A stretch of DNA of 64,000 nt from Notolepis coatsorum (lineage: Eukaryota; Chordata; Actinopteri; Aulopiformes; Paralepididae). A program made the position numbers and the translations under genes. Below, piece by piece: positions 9,790-20,420 of this stretch; the first letter of the stretch is position 1; each line of letters starts with the position of its first letter. The notes beneath the pieces were generated by a model that worked only from the letters and a program-made list of their open reading frames with translations, had not been told where the DNA came from and did no database searches. The stretch is taken from the NCBI GenBank assembly GCA_963971535.1, contig OZ020593.1:15922148-15986147 (forward strand). Direction: 5' to 3'.

Positions 9790-9837
9790 GGGTAATATTT
9801 TTTTAAATATAAAGTTTGCCAATAGGGATGTATCAGT

Positions 9838-10500
9838 ATAGTGCGGTGGCTTAGCAAAAAAATTTGGACGCGCCGGACAAAAGCACAAAATTTTTTCCAC
9901 GTGTTCCCCATCACCATAGCTTTCATTTTGGGGTAGGGGGCCACATCATCATGATGGATTTCAAGATGGCTGCCATGTAAAATCAAGGTTCTGCCCATTA
10001 ATAAATATCTTGGTCCATAGCGCGCTCAATATTTGAGCGAACACAAAAGTATTGGTATCCCTGTAAACTAGAGAAGCTAAGCTTTCCATTGGTACCATTT
10101 TCATTAAGCCCAACTGTTGGGAAGGGGGTTTTAATAGGCAATGATTCAAAATGATGTAAAATTTTCGCCTAGAAAAAACTGCCATGCTTATCTTCCAAAA
10201 GGTCCCTTGGCTGTTCACATGAATATATCAGAGTGAACATTGGTTTTATAGGTACCCACAAACCTCTTCTTTCCAGACATACCCACTTTGTCCAACTTGC
10301 ATGCTATTTGGGGCAATAATCAAGCAGGTTTGTGCATGTGGTACAAATGTGTCGAACATTCTAACAACTGCCAAAAATGTGAATGTTGGGTTAGGGTTTG
10401 TTGTTAGAATGTTGAACATAGAAGATACATTTTGGTGTCAAACTATACATTTTGTGGGTCAATAAATGTGTTAATGCTATGAAGAATGTCACCAGATGAC
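9838..10500 (+). repeat. Dispersed repeat X (unit 1)
   Basis: About 660 bp beginning GTGCGGTGGCTTAGC and ending GTCACCAGATGA, found again in part at 43630-44011 and inverted at 54202-54875. No coding capacity. Its ends show no clear terminal repeats, so its class is unknown. Confidence 0.6.
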
Positions 10501-10538
10501 CGCTGCGGGGTGGAAGACAATCACACGCATACATACTG

Positions 10539-10895
10539 TAAAAGTGGCCTTCCTTTAAGAGGCCTTTTCACCTCTTAAGTATTCTAGACCACAGACAGTT
10601 TTACAAGTTATAATTGAGCACATCGTGTTCAAAAAATTCTCAGATTTCAACATATGACACATCATTTGAAAGCTTAGATTCTGTACTTTAGCAATCTGGA
10701 ATAATCTGAAAAATTAAAATGTAGACATCTGGTACAAACCGAAAAGAAGCGCTGCATATCTTTTACTAGAGAAGGCGTCTCCTTGGGCTGCGCAGGACGG
10801 CTGGGGTTGGACCTGGGGACACAGACGCTGCCGTTAGACAACCCTGGGCGGCACGCACTTCCCCAGCCTCTCAACCAGTGTGGTAGCTCATAGTG
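10539..10895. other. Unassigned; weak exon-like stretch (unit 1)
   Basis: The minus strand at 10819-10740 has a CCCCAG acceptor-like end followed by an open frame (SNPSRPAQPKETPSLVKDMQ). I do not recognise it and no donor is evident. Confidence 0.25.
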
Positions 10896-11900
10896 TAGTA
10901 TGCATCGATCGATCGGCCAGCGATCAGTATCGGCCGATATTCAGTATAAATATGAGATCGGTGAATTCCGATAATGCTTTATTTTCGCCGATCGTGAAAA
11001 CCGATCGAAAAACATGATCCAATTCTTAGCGGAGATCTCACTCGCTGACTTCTCTCTCAAGCACACAGAGCTGCAGCGCACAGCCCCTCCTCCTCCTCCT
11101 GCCCCTCCCGCACCCGTGTCAACACAGAGGCTCCTATTGCCTCCGGCAGTCTGCTCTAGTCTGGTGCATGGAACCTCTGTGAGCTAACGTTATCTACCTA
11201 GCTATCGTTACTGTTTAAACTAAATGACCCAGTCAACTATTCACTTTTAGTTTAATACATGAGGCATTGTCTAACGGTATCTAGCTGGCGAGCTACTGAT
11301 AGCTCCTGATATCAACAAATGCTCCAGCAATAGTCTAGTAGTGGATGATACCTCCGTTAGTTAGGTAGCTCACGTTAGCTCACGTTAGCTCACTGTTCAA
11401 AACTAAATGTCCCAGTAAACTAAATAGTTCACTGAGGCGTTGTCTTAACGTTATCTAGCCGGCTAGCAGTAGCTACAGATAGCTCCTGATATCAATGTCT
11501 TATAACATTGATTCAATGCGTATTCGAGCCCCTGGCTTGCATCGCAGTCACGAAAGGGGCTAGCTGAGGGAGTAGGATATATCTGCTGAGCCGCAGATAT
11601 ACCCTGCTGAGGGCATGCTGAATGTGATTTGACCAAAGCAGAGTATACACACAGACAGTGGAGCTGTTTGTAGATAGCAAGCATTTTGACTTGTTGCGTG
11701 GTGTCTCGCAGATAATACAACTACAAGTATAATTATATAATATATATATATTTTATAAAAAATAAAAAATAAAGTATATATTTAATTTATTTTTTATTTT
11801 TTATAAAACCAAAAACTATTGGTATCGGTATCGGTCGATATGGCGCATAGACGATCGGTGATCGGTATCGGTGGCAAAAAACGTGATCGAGGCATCCCTA
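10896..11900 (+). mobile_element. hAT-like non-autonomous element (unit 1)
   Basis: Left end TAGTATGCATCGATCGATC and right-end complement TAGGGATGCCTCGATCACG pair imperfectly, and both ends carry ATCGG-rich subterminal words (CCGATATTC, GGTATCGG). The interior has GCTAACGTTA words and no gene. I could not find an 8-bp target duplication. Copies: 21527-22531 and 32159-33163. Confidence 0.6.
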
Positions 11901-12069
11901 TGATCTGTTCCTGAGTCAAATAAACCGATACAAAACAGGACAGCAGACCTGGGAACCACCGTTAAGAGCTGAGGGTTTGGGGTTCAGTCATGGAGACAGC
12001 GGGGGGGCGGGTCAAATCGGGGGCCGATAGATGTTTTCCGGATCCTTCATGTAATGGTCACCAGGGTGG
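11901..12069 (-). other. Leader-like sequence after the LTR, degenerate primer-binding site (unit 1)
   Basis: On the minus strand, TGGTGACCATTACATGA (12063-12047) sits just after the LTR end, where a primer-binding site is expected. It matches the tRNA-Trp-type site (TGGTGACCCCGACGTGA) at 12 of 17 positions. A 5' leader following a 3'-side LTR suggests two elements sharing one LTR. Confidence 0.35.
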
Positions 12070-12386
12070 TTGTTTAACCCACTGAACTTAACCTACAAGC
12101 ACATTACGGCCCCAAACGTACCTTGTTGACTGCATGCAATAAGAGAGGAAATTTAGGCGCTCTGGTGTCGGTGTGTCTCGGCTGATGGTTGTGGAGGAGT
12201 GAGAGATTGACCCTTGTAACTTCTCTCTATTTATACAGTGTAGGGCGCAGTTCTGGAAGGTTCTGCTATGACATCACACCGTTCCAGAACGTTCTAGCCT
12301 GTTCTAACCGGTTTTACTATGACATCACACTGAAGTTTAACTTGAATTACACTATGACACAGCTGCAGTTACACTCCCACCAAACA
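12070..12386 (-). promoter_or_regulatory. BEL-type LTR with TATA box and heat-shock-like elements (unit 1)
   Basis: Read on the minus strand from TGTTTGGTGGGAGTG (12386) to about 12070. It carries two GTGATGTCATAG words, a TTC-GAA-TTC element at 12282-12294 and another at 12251-12261, then CTGTATAAATAG (12237-12228), a strong TATA box about 20 bp further downstream. This layout is a U3 promoter. It follows the integrase-like ORF, so it sits in the 3' LTR position. Both edges are approximate. Copies: 22701-23017, 33333-33649. Confidence 0.65.
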
Positions 12387-12524
12387 TATATAAGCATTGT
12401 ATATGATTCTTACTATAACTTAGAGACAATAACTGCCCACATACTGCCTAAAACGTAAAGCAATAACTACAATAACTATGGTCCTTGGCCTCCACAGGAC
12501 GAATCACTTCAGCCTGCGCCTGGA

Positions 12525-12582
12525 GGGAGAGGGAAAGATAGAAAGATAGACGGATAGAGATATAGAGAAAGATAGAGGGCGC
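12525..12582. repeat. Imperfect (GATA)n-type simple repeat (unit 1)
   Basis: Runs of AAAGATAGA and GATAGAGATA lie just downstream of the ORF stop; also at 23156-23213 and 33788-33845. Confidence 0.7.
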
Positions 12583-12590
12583 AAGAGACT

Positions 12591-13424
12591 TCATTCTGCT
12601 TCCACCAGCGTCACCGTCTTATGGATGGGCCTCTCCAGGTGGACTGGTGTGGAGATGCGCTTTCCTTTCTTATCCAGGTTGGGGTCGCTGATAAGCAACT
12701 TAAGTCTTCGCACTCTCCCATCTCTCCCTGGGTACACCTCGATAACCTTCGCCATCCTCCACTGGTTACGTGGTGTGGACTCATGCTGTAGAAGTACAAT
12801 GTTGTCGACCCTTGCGTTCCTACGATCCTTGGTCCACTTCTGTCTCGGTTGGAGTGTCGTGAGGTACTCCTTCTTCCATCTTGTCCAGAAGTGGTTGGCT
12901 AAGAGTTGCACTCGCCGCCATCTTTTGCGGAGGTACAGATCTTCCTTGACGAGCCTTCCGGGCGGTGGAGCGAGGATTGTGGACTTCATGGTCAGGATGT
13001 GGTTTGGTGTCAGGGGCTCTGGACTAGATGAATCATTGAGACAATCCGTGGTCGGAGGTCTGCTGGTTCCAAGCGCTATGACTGTCAAGACACTTCTGAT
13101 GGTCAAGACAAGCCACGTCCAGACACTTCTGATGGTGCGTATTTGTCCTTCCCAGAAAGCAGCAGGCTTCTTCGTTGCCGCCTTCGTGGGCCCGTTGGCC
13201 ATGACAGGGTTCTTGGCTGCTGGCTTCGTGGCTTTCGGAACGGCTTTCCTTGCGGGCCTTTTGGCTTTAACCTCAGCCTTGGTGATCTTGAAAGAGCCAG
13301 AGGCTCCGGTACCCTTGATCCTGACCTGGATGAGAGCTAGAGCCTTCTTTACGGTAGCCAGAGACACCCCGCTCCCTCCCACCTTGACTTCTTCTCCACT
13401 TTGTAGCTCGTTCTGCCAAAGCAA
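12591..13424 (-). CDS. Chimeric ORF: linker histone H1 fragment joined to BEL integrase C-terminus (unit 1)
   Basis: 277 codons, open but starting at a TTG, so a true start is not evident. Residues about 19-30 (GVSLATVKKALA) and 37-46 (KGTGASGSFK) are signature parts of the H1 winged-helix domain, followed to residue ~89 by a Lys/Ala/Pro-rich tail (AKRPARKAVPKATKPAAK) as in H1. About 30 residues of helix 3 are missing between the two parts. Residues ~121-277 (PLTPNHILTMKST, LYLRKRWRRVQLLAN, FWTRWKKEYL, HLERPIHK) are the C-terminal domain of BEL/Pao integrases. RT, RNase H and the integrase core, normally upstream, are absent. Residues 95-113 contain a duplicated TIRSV. Identical copies are in units 2 and 3. 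H1 identity is by motif; which H1 is unknown. Confidence 0.8.
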   Translation of the reverse strand: MLWQNELQSGEEVKVGGSGVSLATVKKALALIQVRIKGTGASGSFKITKAEVKAKRPARKAVPKATKPAAKNPVMANGPTKAATKKPAAFWEGQIRTIRSVWTWLVLTIRSVLTVIALGTSRPPTTDCLNDSSSPEPLTPNHILTMKSTILAPPPGRLVKEDLYLRKRWRRVQLLANHFWTRWKKEYLTTLQPRQKWTKDRRNARVDNIVLLQHESTPRNQWRMAKVIEVYPGRDGRVRRLKLLISDPNLDKKGKRISTPVHLERPIHKTVTLVEAE

Positions 13425-13457
13425 GTCTGGGCCTGTGAGCCCGTTAGAGGATATCAG

Positions 13458-14090
13458 TTACTGGCTGGCTGGCTTCTCTTCCGGAACCACATACCTCCAA
13501 TTTGTAGACTCTGTGCTTTGTTTGCTGCGTTCCAAGTTCGACTGGAACCTTAGCTCCTCCTGAGCGCTGGGGCTGGCCTCTGCCGCTCTTGCGGCAGCCA
13601 CGTCCGACTCCAGCATCTTTATGCCATCTGTAGGTATCACAACTTCTGTGATCTGTGTTCTACCGACATCGTGCCCTTCACTTGTGAGGTCTAAAGAGGA
13701 CGGTAGATCTGGCAGCACTTGCTTCACAAGGACATGGTTACTGATACCGATTGTATCTCCATGGTTGCGACCCGTGTTACCACATCCCACCACACTCCAG
13801 CCTAAGTTTGTTTGCACTGCAAACGGCTGGTGGTGCTCACCAGCCACCGTGACTAGTGGCCGGAGGGCTTGAGCACAGTTGTAGCCAATTAACAGGCCAA
13901 CATCACAGCGTTGCTCCGGCGCGATATCCTCTGCTATACAGTATGTGCCAGATGAGGCCATGCCTTCGCTGTCCCTGGTGTGGGAATATGGTCTCTGTTT
14001 GCCGGGATAAACTCTCTTGAGTAGGTCACTGGCAGCGGGATTAGCTTGGTTGAATAGAATCCTCTTACTTGTAGGCCAGTTAGTTTCCAA
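13458..14090 (-). pseudogene. BEL protease C-terminal part in a shifted frame (unit 1)
   Basis: The real homology covers about 13940-13458: EDIAPEQRCDVGLLIGYNCA and TNLGWSVVG are the second half of the BEL retropepsin region. It continues the gag-protease ORF but is out of frame with it, because the TGTATAG step near 13938 carries two extra bases. It ends at a TAA at 13458, just before the histone-like ORF. Copies: 24089-24721 and 34721-35353. Confidence 0.8.
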
Positions 14091-15047
14091 CTGGGCACGA
14101 CTGTGTTTCTGGAAGCCAGTGTCGAGAGCTGTAGCTGCACTGCTTCACCCTTGGTTTTGAGAGCCTTTGCGGTCTTCTCGAGGATAAAGGTGGTGTCACT
14201 TTGTGTATCGAGGAGTGCATACACCAGGACTTCCCGGCTTGGCTCCCCTGTAGATGACACCCACACTGGAACTATTGTGGAGGTATGCGTGTCCCCATCA
14301 TTCTGGATGACTCTAAACGACGTTGCCTGGTCGTGTGGCGGAGTATTTGTACCGTTGTGTAGGTACTTAGCACGGTTCCTTGCATCTGACCTTGGAGTCA
14401 TCCTTTCTTCCGTGGTGTGATCATCATGGAGGCGAGTCATATGTCTTCTATCACAGATCTCGCAGTTGGTTCTATCTCTACAGTCCCTACAGCGATGGCC
14501 CGACTTCAGACAACCAAAGCACAACTGATTTTCGCGAACAAACTTGTTTCGTTCAAACATGGTCTTCTGCATAAACTTGCGACACCTTTGTAGACTATGG
14601 CCGGTCGTAGCACAAAGGACACAGTGTGTGGCGCCGGCTGTCTCATGGGCACTGGTTGCTAAGACCCTTGCTCCCAGGTCCCTGCGTCTTGCGCCCAGGT
14701 CCCTCATACCTTCCCGTGGGTTCAGGGCATGAAGCGATGTTACTGGGTTGCAAGCTATTTTGGCTTCACGTGTGAGGAACTTGACAAACTGGCTGAAGCT
14801 CGGGAACGTGTGAGTTTCGTCGTCCATGTCTACGACTTTCCTATTCCATCTTGCCGTCACTCCGTCTGGGAGTTTAGAGAGTATTTTCTGGTTCTCGTGG
14901 CAATCATTAAGTATTTCAAGACCTTTGATCTGAGGCATGGCAGCCTCACGCAACATGGCTTTCTTGGCGCCTCCCCCCACGTACTGGCGTAGACAGTAAA
15001 ACTGGCTGCACCCCGATGGCTCTTCAGTAGCAGCACTACATTGAGTC
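13934..15047 (-). pseudogene. BEL/Pao gag-protease, internally deleted and frameshifted (spans units 1/2)
   Basis: The frame opens after a TAG at about 15048. It reads a gag start (EPSGCSQFYCLRQYVGGGAK), then jumps to PQIKGLEILNDC, with the intervening gag helices missing. Two zinc knuckles follow (CVLCATTGHSLQRC and CFGCLKSGH, then CRDCRDRTNCEICDRRH), which bind element RNA. After these comes the aspartic protease active site LLDTQSDTTF near 14215-14185. The frame breaks at 13934, two bases out of step with the rest of the protease. BEL proteases normally read D-T/S-x-S here, so the site itself looks intact. No ATG starts the frame. Identical in later units, so the damage predates amplification. 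Confidence 0.88.
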
Positions 15048-15141
15048 TAGAACATTACCGCTGCCACAACATTCTGGAACGTTCTGGAGGAAGTCATAGC
15101 GGAACATTCTAGAACATCGAACATCCTGGCATTACATCAAG

Positions 15142-15375
15142 ATGTCTGATAGTGGCAGCCATTCCAAGACTATGGTGGAGGAGGAGCCAACAGCCGCGGC
15201 AGAGGGCCAAGACAAGCCCAGAGAGCGCAAGTTGACGGCCGTGGCTCAAGAACTGAAGGATGAGCAAACGGCAAAGATTGAACGGAAGTTCAATACGTGC
15301 AAGGAAAGATGGCAGGAGGCGATGCGGGAAGCTGAGAACGCGCTGCGTCCCCCGGGGCGCACTCAACCCACTTAA
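15142..15375 (+). CDS. 77-residue charged ORF (unit 2)
   Basis: Same protein as at 4525-4758, with no amino-acid change. Preceded by the heat-shock-like cluster at 15042-15127, in which an A replaces the C of unit 1. Confidence 0.45.
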   Translation: MSDSGSHSKTMVEEEPTAAAEGQDKPRERKLTAVAQELKDEQTAKIERKFNTCKERWQEAMREAENALRPPGRTQPT

Positions 15376-15686
15376 ACACGGCGGCTGGCTTGCACGATGG
15401 TCACAAACGACCGAGTGATCGGTGTTGCCAGTCAGAGCAGAACATTAATTCCATTTTAGAAGGGAGTCTGGTTGTTTCCCTGCCAACGTCTCTAGTAGAC
15501 AAACATACCAGCCACAGACTAGATTTACCAACAACTGGCTGGTGTTAATCTCCCACCCTGCTGTCAGTACTCAAGATAGTGGGAGTGTTGGAAGAGTAAC
15601 AGGGTGAGGTTTGGGGGGCGATTCCCGTAAGGAGTCCAGTGATTCCGAGGCGCTGCTGTCCAACGGGGTCTTTCATCTTACGTTGT

Positions 15687-16554
15687 TGACAACCTAGGAT
15701 GGCTTAGAGTAGACGACAGAGTACAGCAACTTGCAATAGGCTTGGTCTACAAGATACACTACACGACCAAGGTACCCATGTACATGTCAAAATACTTCCC
15801 AAAGGTCAGTGAATACCACGATCACAACACCAGAGGGAGCTCCACAAATCATGTGCAACCCAGATTCGGCTCAAACAAGGGACTAAACACGTTTCGCAAT
15901 TATGCCACATCAATGTGGAACGCCCTACCCAAAGCTGTAAAGAAATGTGAATCACTACCCACTTTCAAAACCACTCTCAAGGAACACCTACGGGAGACTG
16001 CAATTCGAAACTGGCCCCTGTAAATGTCCTAACCCAACCCCCTCCAATGTACAGTAATGTACCTAGTATGGTTGTCAATATTCCAATGTACAGTTTTGCT
16101 TGTTTGTACAGTGCCCCCCCCCCCCCCAACGTAAATTACCTAGTATGGTTGTCAATATCCCAATGTACAGTTTTGCTTGTACAGTTGTACAGTGTTTCCC
16201 CCCCCAACCCCTCCCTACCCAACCCCCCCCACACAACCCCACCCAACCTCCTCCAATGTACAGTTTTTACGTCAAATGTATATACTCCCTTTTCTGGACT
16301 CTTTTTGTATCACAAACAGTACTGTATTTGCAAATCTGGTATGTCATAAATGTATAGATGTAGCAGTACTGTCTATCTGTATGTCATGTATGTCATATAT
16401 GTCCTGATGAATTGAAAATGGGGGACCCTGATGTAAACAAGACGAAAGTCTTTCTCTGGTCTGCATCCCCTTAACAATTGTGTGTATTGAGCTGTACTGT
16501 ATTGTACCCATTCTGCAATATGTTAATAAAGTTTTCAATCAATCAATCAATCAG
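15687..16554 (+). mobile_element. 5'-truncated LINE (unit 2)
   Basis: Copy of 5070-5938. It differs from unit 1 by GCAATAGGCTTGG for GCAATGGGCCTGG, by a Glu-to-Lys change in the coding end, and by a 14-C run near 16115. Confidence 0.8.
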
Positions 16555-18200
16555 TCGGCACCAGGGTTTCCGTTAGAAATCTTTTTTGCCGGTCTCAGTG
16601 TCTTGCAAGATTTCAATCTACCGGATAAATGGGATCAATTCCGGTCAGAGTTTATTGAGCTTAAAAACAATTGATAGGCAGGCTATTTTTATAAAGAATG
16701 ACATCCTCAAGGCATGTAGATTTATAATATTTTAACTTAAAACTAGGCTACTTTTGTGTATATACAATCATTAATATATTCCAAATAAAATAAGTCCCTC
16801 GAGACTTCGTGCTGCTGCCGACTTGAAATCAAATAGGTGTCGGTGGGCAGTCGGCCCGACATTAATAAACAGCAGTCTGTTATAATCACATTTTTATGAG
16901 CTAACGAATTCCGTTATATTGGACATTTGTATTAATTATATCAAGCGAAGAACTGAGAAATTTGGCAGAGAGAGACGGCAACATTATCATGGGTTTGCGT
17001 GACTCCGCCTCCCAACGACTTGGTGCTGGATTTGCGAGAGCGTGCAGCTGCAGAGCCGCAGAGCCAGCGGTGCTTTCAGGTCCGGTCTGGGGACCGCTCA
17101 GCAGCGCCCCCCACCCAACAGCTGAATTGCCAATGGCTGAATTGGAGTATTGCACTGTGCGGGCACAACTGTCAGCTCTGCGGCTCTGCAGTTGCATGCT
17201 TCTCGCAAATCTAGCTCCCGCTGCCAAACCCAAATGAATCTCGACATCGCTTCACCAATAGTCGTTATCAGAACACTACACACATATCATAATAGAACAC
17301 ACATCGTTGTCATTATTAGACCTGCTTGGTGAAGCAACAATGAAACAAATGTAACTATTTTAATACAATTCAAATTGTGCTTAGAGGGAATTATTTTCAC
17401 CGGACATTATGACCGGAGAGATTTAAATATGTCGGACTTCAACAGATTTTGCCGGTCAAAAACCGGTAATTACCGGATAGCGGGATCCTTGCGACCCACA
17501 TCCATCTCCAGCAAAGGCCTCCGTTTCTTCGCCTCTTCTTTTTCCTATGGCGATACATCACACAGTTAACAGTCAAAAGCTTTTCATCATTAGTCACACT
17601 GGGAAGTGAACCTTCTGCCAAAAAGGGACAAGGACGGGGGGAGACAATCACACGCATACATACTGATGATGTACAGTAGGGTGTGTCAAGAAATGAAAAT
17701 TTGAGAAATGAGAGGTGGCCCTATGGTTTCAAGTTGTGTTATGATATAATAAAGCATAATCGAAAGCAAAAAAGTGGGTTTGACTTTATTTACCTACCCC
17801 GTTTTTCGATTGAAAAATTGCATTTTTTGCGGATTTCTGACCGTTTCCGCCAAAATCACATTTTCATATATGTGACTGCTTGTCTACATCCTGGGACCTC
17901 ATTCAGACTTACTACCCCTACCTTAAGCTTGGTATAGTAGCCCATACCATGTTACAATGCAATAACATACAATACCATGGTATACCATAAATAAATAATC
18001 GGAAGTGTGTGGTACTGTATAATTAGTGAAAACAGGGCAGGACAGCATTTTGGTTTTTATAATGCTTTATTTTTTTTGCCTTTGTTATTTTATACTTTTT
18101 ATTTTATTAAATTTGTTTATCAGATACTGTAGCAATACATCTAGCTGTATTTCAAAGCCATAAATGTGGAGATTCAGTTTGATTGCATACTTCATGGCAA

Positions 18201-19994
18201 CAGTGGCGGCCGGTCGGTTTTCGCCACTAGGGGCGCTATACCAAATATTTTGTACAGTACAGTACAGTACCACGCAACACTTGTGATTCGACTCACGCTC
18301 ACGGCAATGAATCGGCTCTTATGAACGAGTCGCTCAGCTGTTACTACAACAACACACAACCAGTCAAATAAAGTATAGTCTAGACTCTAATTCACAACTT
18401 GAAACACAATATATAAATAGAAAAGTTAGAAACAAAACTCGCCCGTCTACAAACACAGGCAGATCTCTCCCTCTCTCCTTCTCTCTCTCACACACAGCGC
18501 GACGTGGAATCGATTCGTTACACAATCAGACCTATTATATACCAAGAATAACTTCAGTATGAGTACAGGGCTGTACACATATTTTGCATATTGTTAAACG
18601 AGCCAAGGCTAGCTATTAAACTATCGATATGAATCGAAAATCTGGGACCCTGATGTAAACAAGACAAACGTCTTTCTCTGGTCTGCATCCCCTTAACAAT
18701 TGTGTGTATTGAGCCGTACTGTATTGTACCCATTCTGCAATCTGTTAATAAAGTTCTCATTCATTCAAACATAGACGATCTCTCTGTCTCTCGGATCAAT
18801 CAAATCAAATAATTAACACATGTATGTTGTCATTTTAAACAACTCACCATTCATTCATTATGCATCAGCAGCATCAGAGAGCATTTTAGTAGTTACATTT
18901 TCAACAAGATTGCTGCTATTTAAACACTTACACTTCATGGAAACGGGGTAACATTAACCTTATGTCGACTGTAGTATTGTATGACCTCGACATAACGTTT
19001 AAACGTTAACGTTACTCCGTTCCATGCACTTCTAAGTGGCCAGCTAAGCTAACGGAGCTAACAGCTAGCAGTAGCTGTAACGTTAGGCGGCATCAGTAGA
19101 CAACGTATCATGTATTAAACTAGAGTTAAGATCGCTAATCTACCTTGTTGTTGGCTTGTTGATAAAGTATATCCACTCCATGGCATTGTCCATCCAGCCT
19201 GTGTTGATGTCCATCCGGATCTCAGGTTGGTGTGGTCCAAGTAGTTTCAAGTCTTTTTTTTCTTGCATTGTCCGTCTTTCAAACGGTGTTGATTTGATGG
19301 ATTTAACAGAATTATCCAATTCCATGGTGGTAGCTTTAGCTAACTATAAATCGAAATGAAAATACTCAGTCCTTGAATAAACCGAAGGCGTCTTTTCTTT
19401 TTCTCTATTGTGAACTGTAGTAGTGTAGTTGCTGTTGTTGACGAGTAGACTGAACTTGCTGACTTGCTGTGATAAGATACCTCCTCCTGGCGCGAGAAAT
19501 GCGGCTATGGAAAAAAACTGGCATCGCGTCGGCCAATCAGAGAGCGTCTCCGCGAAATGCGGCTATGGAAATTCTTCACGGAAGTTCACTTTTGCTGCCT
19601 AGACCGCTTCAAATAGCGCTCGGATTCCAACATAATAGTCATATTTCAACGCACAACGCCGTATGCACTGATTGGCTGTGACGGAGACAGCGATCAAACT
19701 GTGACGCGCAGTCAGAGCGCTATCGCTTATTGCCCGGGCGAGAAATACGAAAAAATAAAAAAAAACTTCACTTCCTGCCCATGAAAACGCTGTTTTTTTT
19801 ATTTAGATAATAACGTTATATTGTGCATTGGAAATACAAACATACTTAAAACGAGTAAATATTATTCATTTTAAACATGTTTATATTATTTATAGGGCTA
19901 TAAAACAAAAAACAAAAAAGTTTTTTTTTTTCTTATTCTCTCATTTAACAGGTGGGTCGGCGCCCATAGCGCCACCAGTGGCGAGCCGCCACTG
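18201..19994 (-). mobile_element. hAT element, 1794 bp (unit 2)
   Basis: Same element as 7570-9363, with CATGGCAA on both sides (18193-18200, 19995-20002) and the exon remnant at 19144-19325. Confidence 0.9.
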
Positions 19995-20177
19995 CATGGC
20001 AAGCTTCATGATGCCGATGAGGTCCTGCTTGCTGTTGATCCTGGACGTTATATCTACCATGTACAAGTAGACTAGAAGTCAACAGAATCAGGGCCGCCAC
20101 AGTCTAATTGGTCCCGCCACAGTTTTATAATGAACCAAAAAAGATTAATAGAAATAATTCATTTTTTTTTGGGTAAT

Positions 20178-20420
20178 TTTAATTTTTTTAAACTTTGGCC
20201 ATTTCCCTGGCTCTTTTATACGTTTATCGCATTTATACTTGGTCAAGTTCGACCGACAGAAGCAGGCTGAAAGGGTTCAGATGGGGGGGAAGACACTCTG
20301 GGAAAGGCACGGCTGCAGTCCGGGATTCGAACTCGCTCAGCCCCAGATCCGTGACGAGCACGGTTGTCCACGGCGCTGAAATAGCACTCGCGGTACGTGG
20401 TGAGCTACTGGAGCTCCCCT
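20178..20420 (-). mobile_element. tRNA-derived SINE (unit 2)
   Basis: Copy of 9547-9789, with the same GGGTAAT duplication. Confidence 0.8.

Larger units (their letters stand above)
3651..14267. repeat. Array unit 1
   Basis: 10617 bp. It is shorter than the others because it lacks a 22-bp stretch after about 6107 and has different poly-C lengths near 5500 and 5605, while carrying 7 extra bases near 6366. Substitutions cluster in 3651-6870; afterwards it is nearly identical to units 2 and 3. Confidence 0.9.

Noticed and set aside
12625..13563. Plus-strand frame of 312 codons opposite the histone-like ORF (also in units 2 and 3)
   Set aside because: It is the mirror of the minus-strand coding region and shows no domain; the minus-strand reading has clear H1 and integrase motifs.
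13938..13938. Programmed frameshift in the BEL protease
   Set aside because: No slippery heptamer or pseudoknot is evident; a TA duplication in TGTATAG is a simpler lesion.
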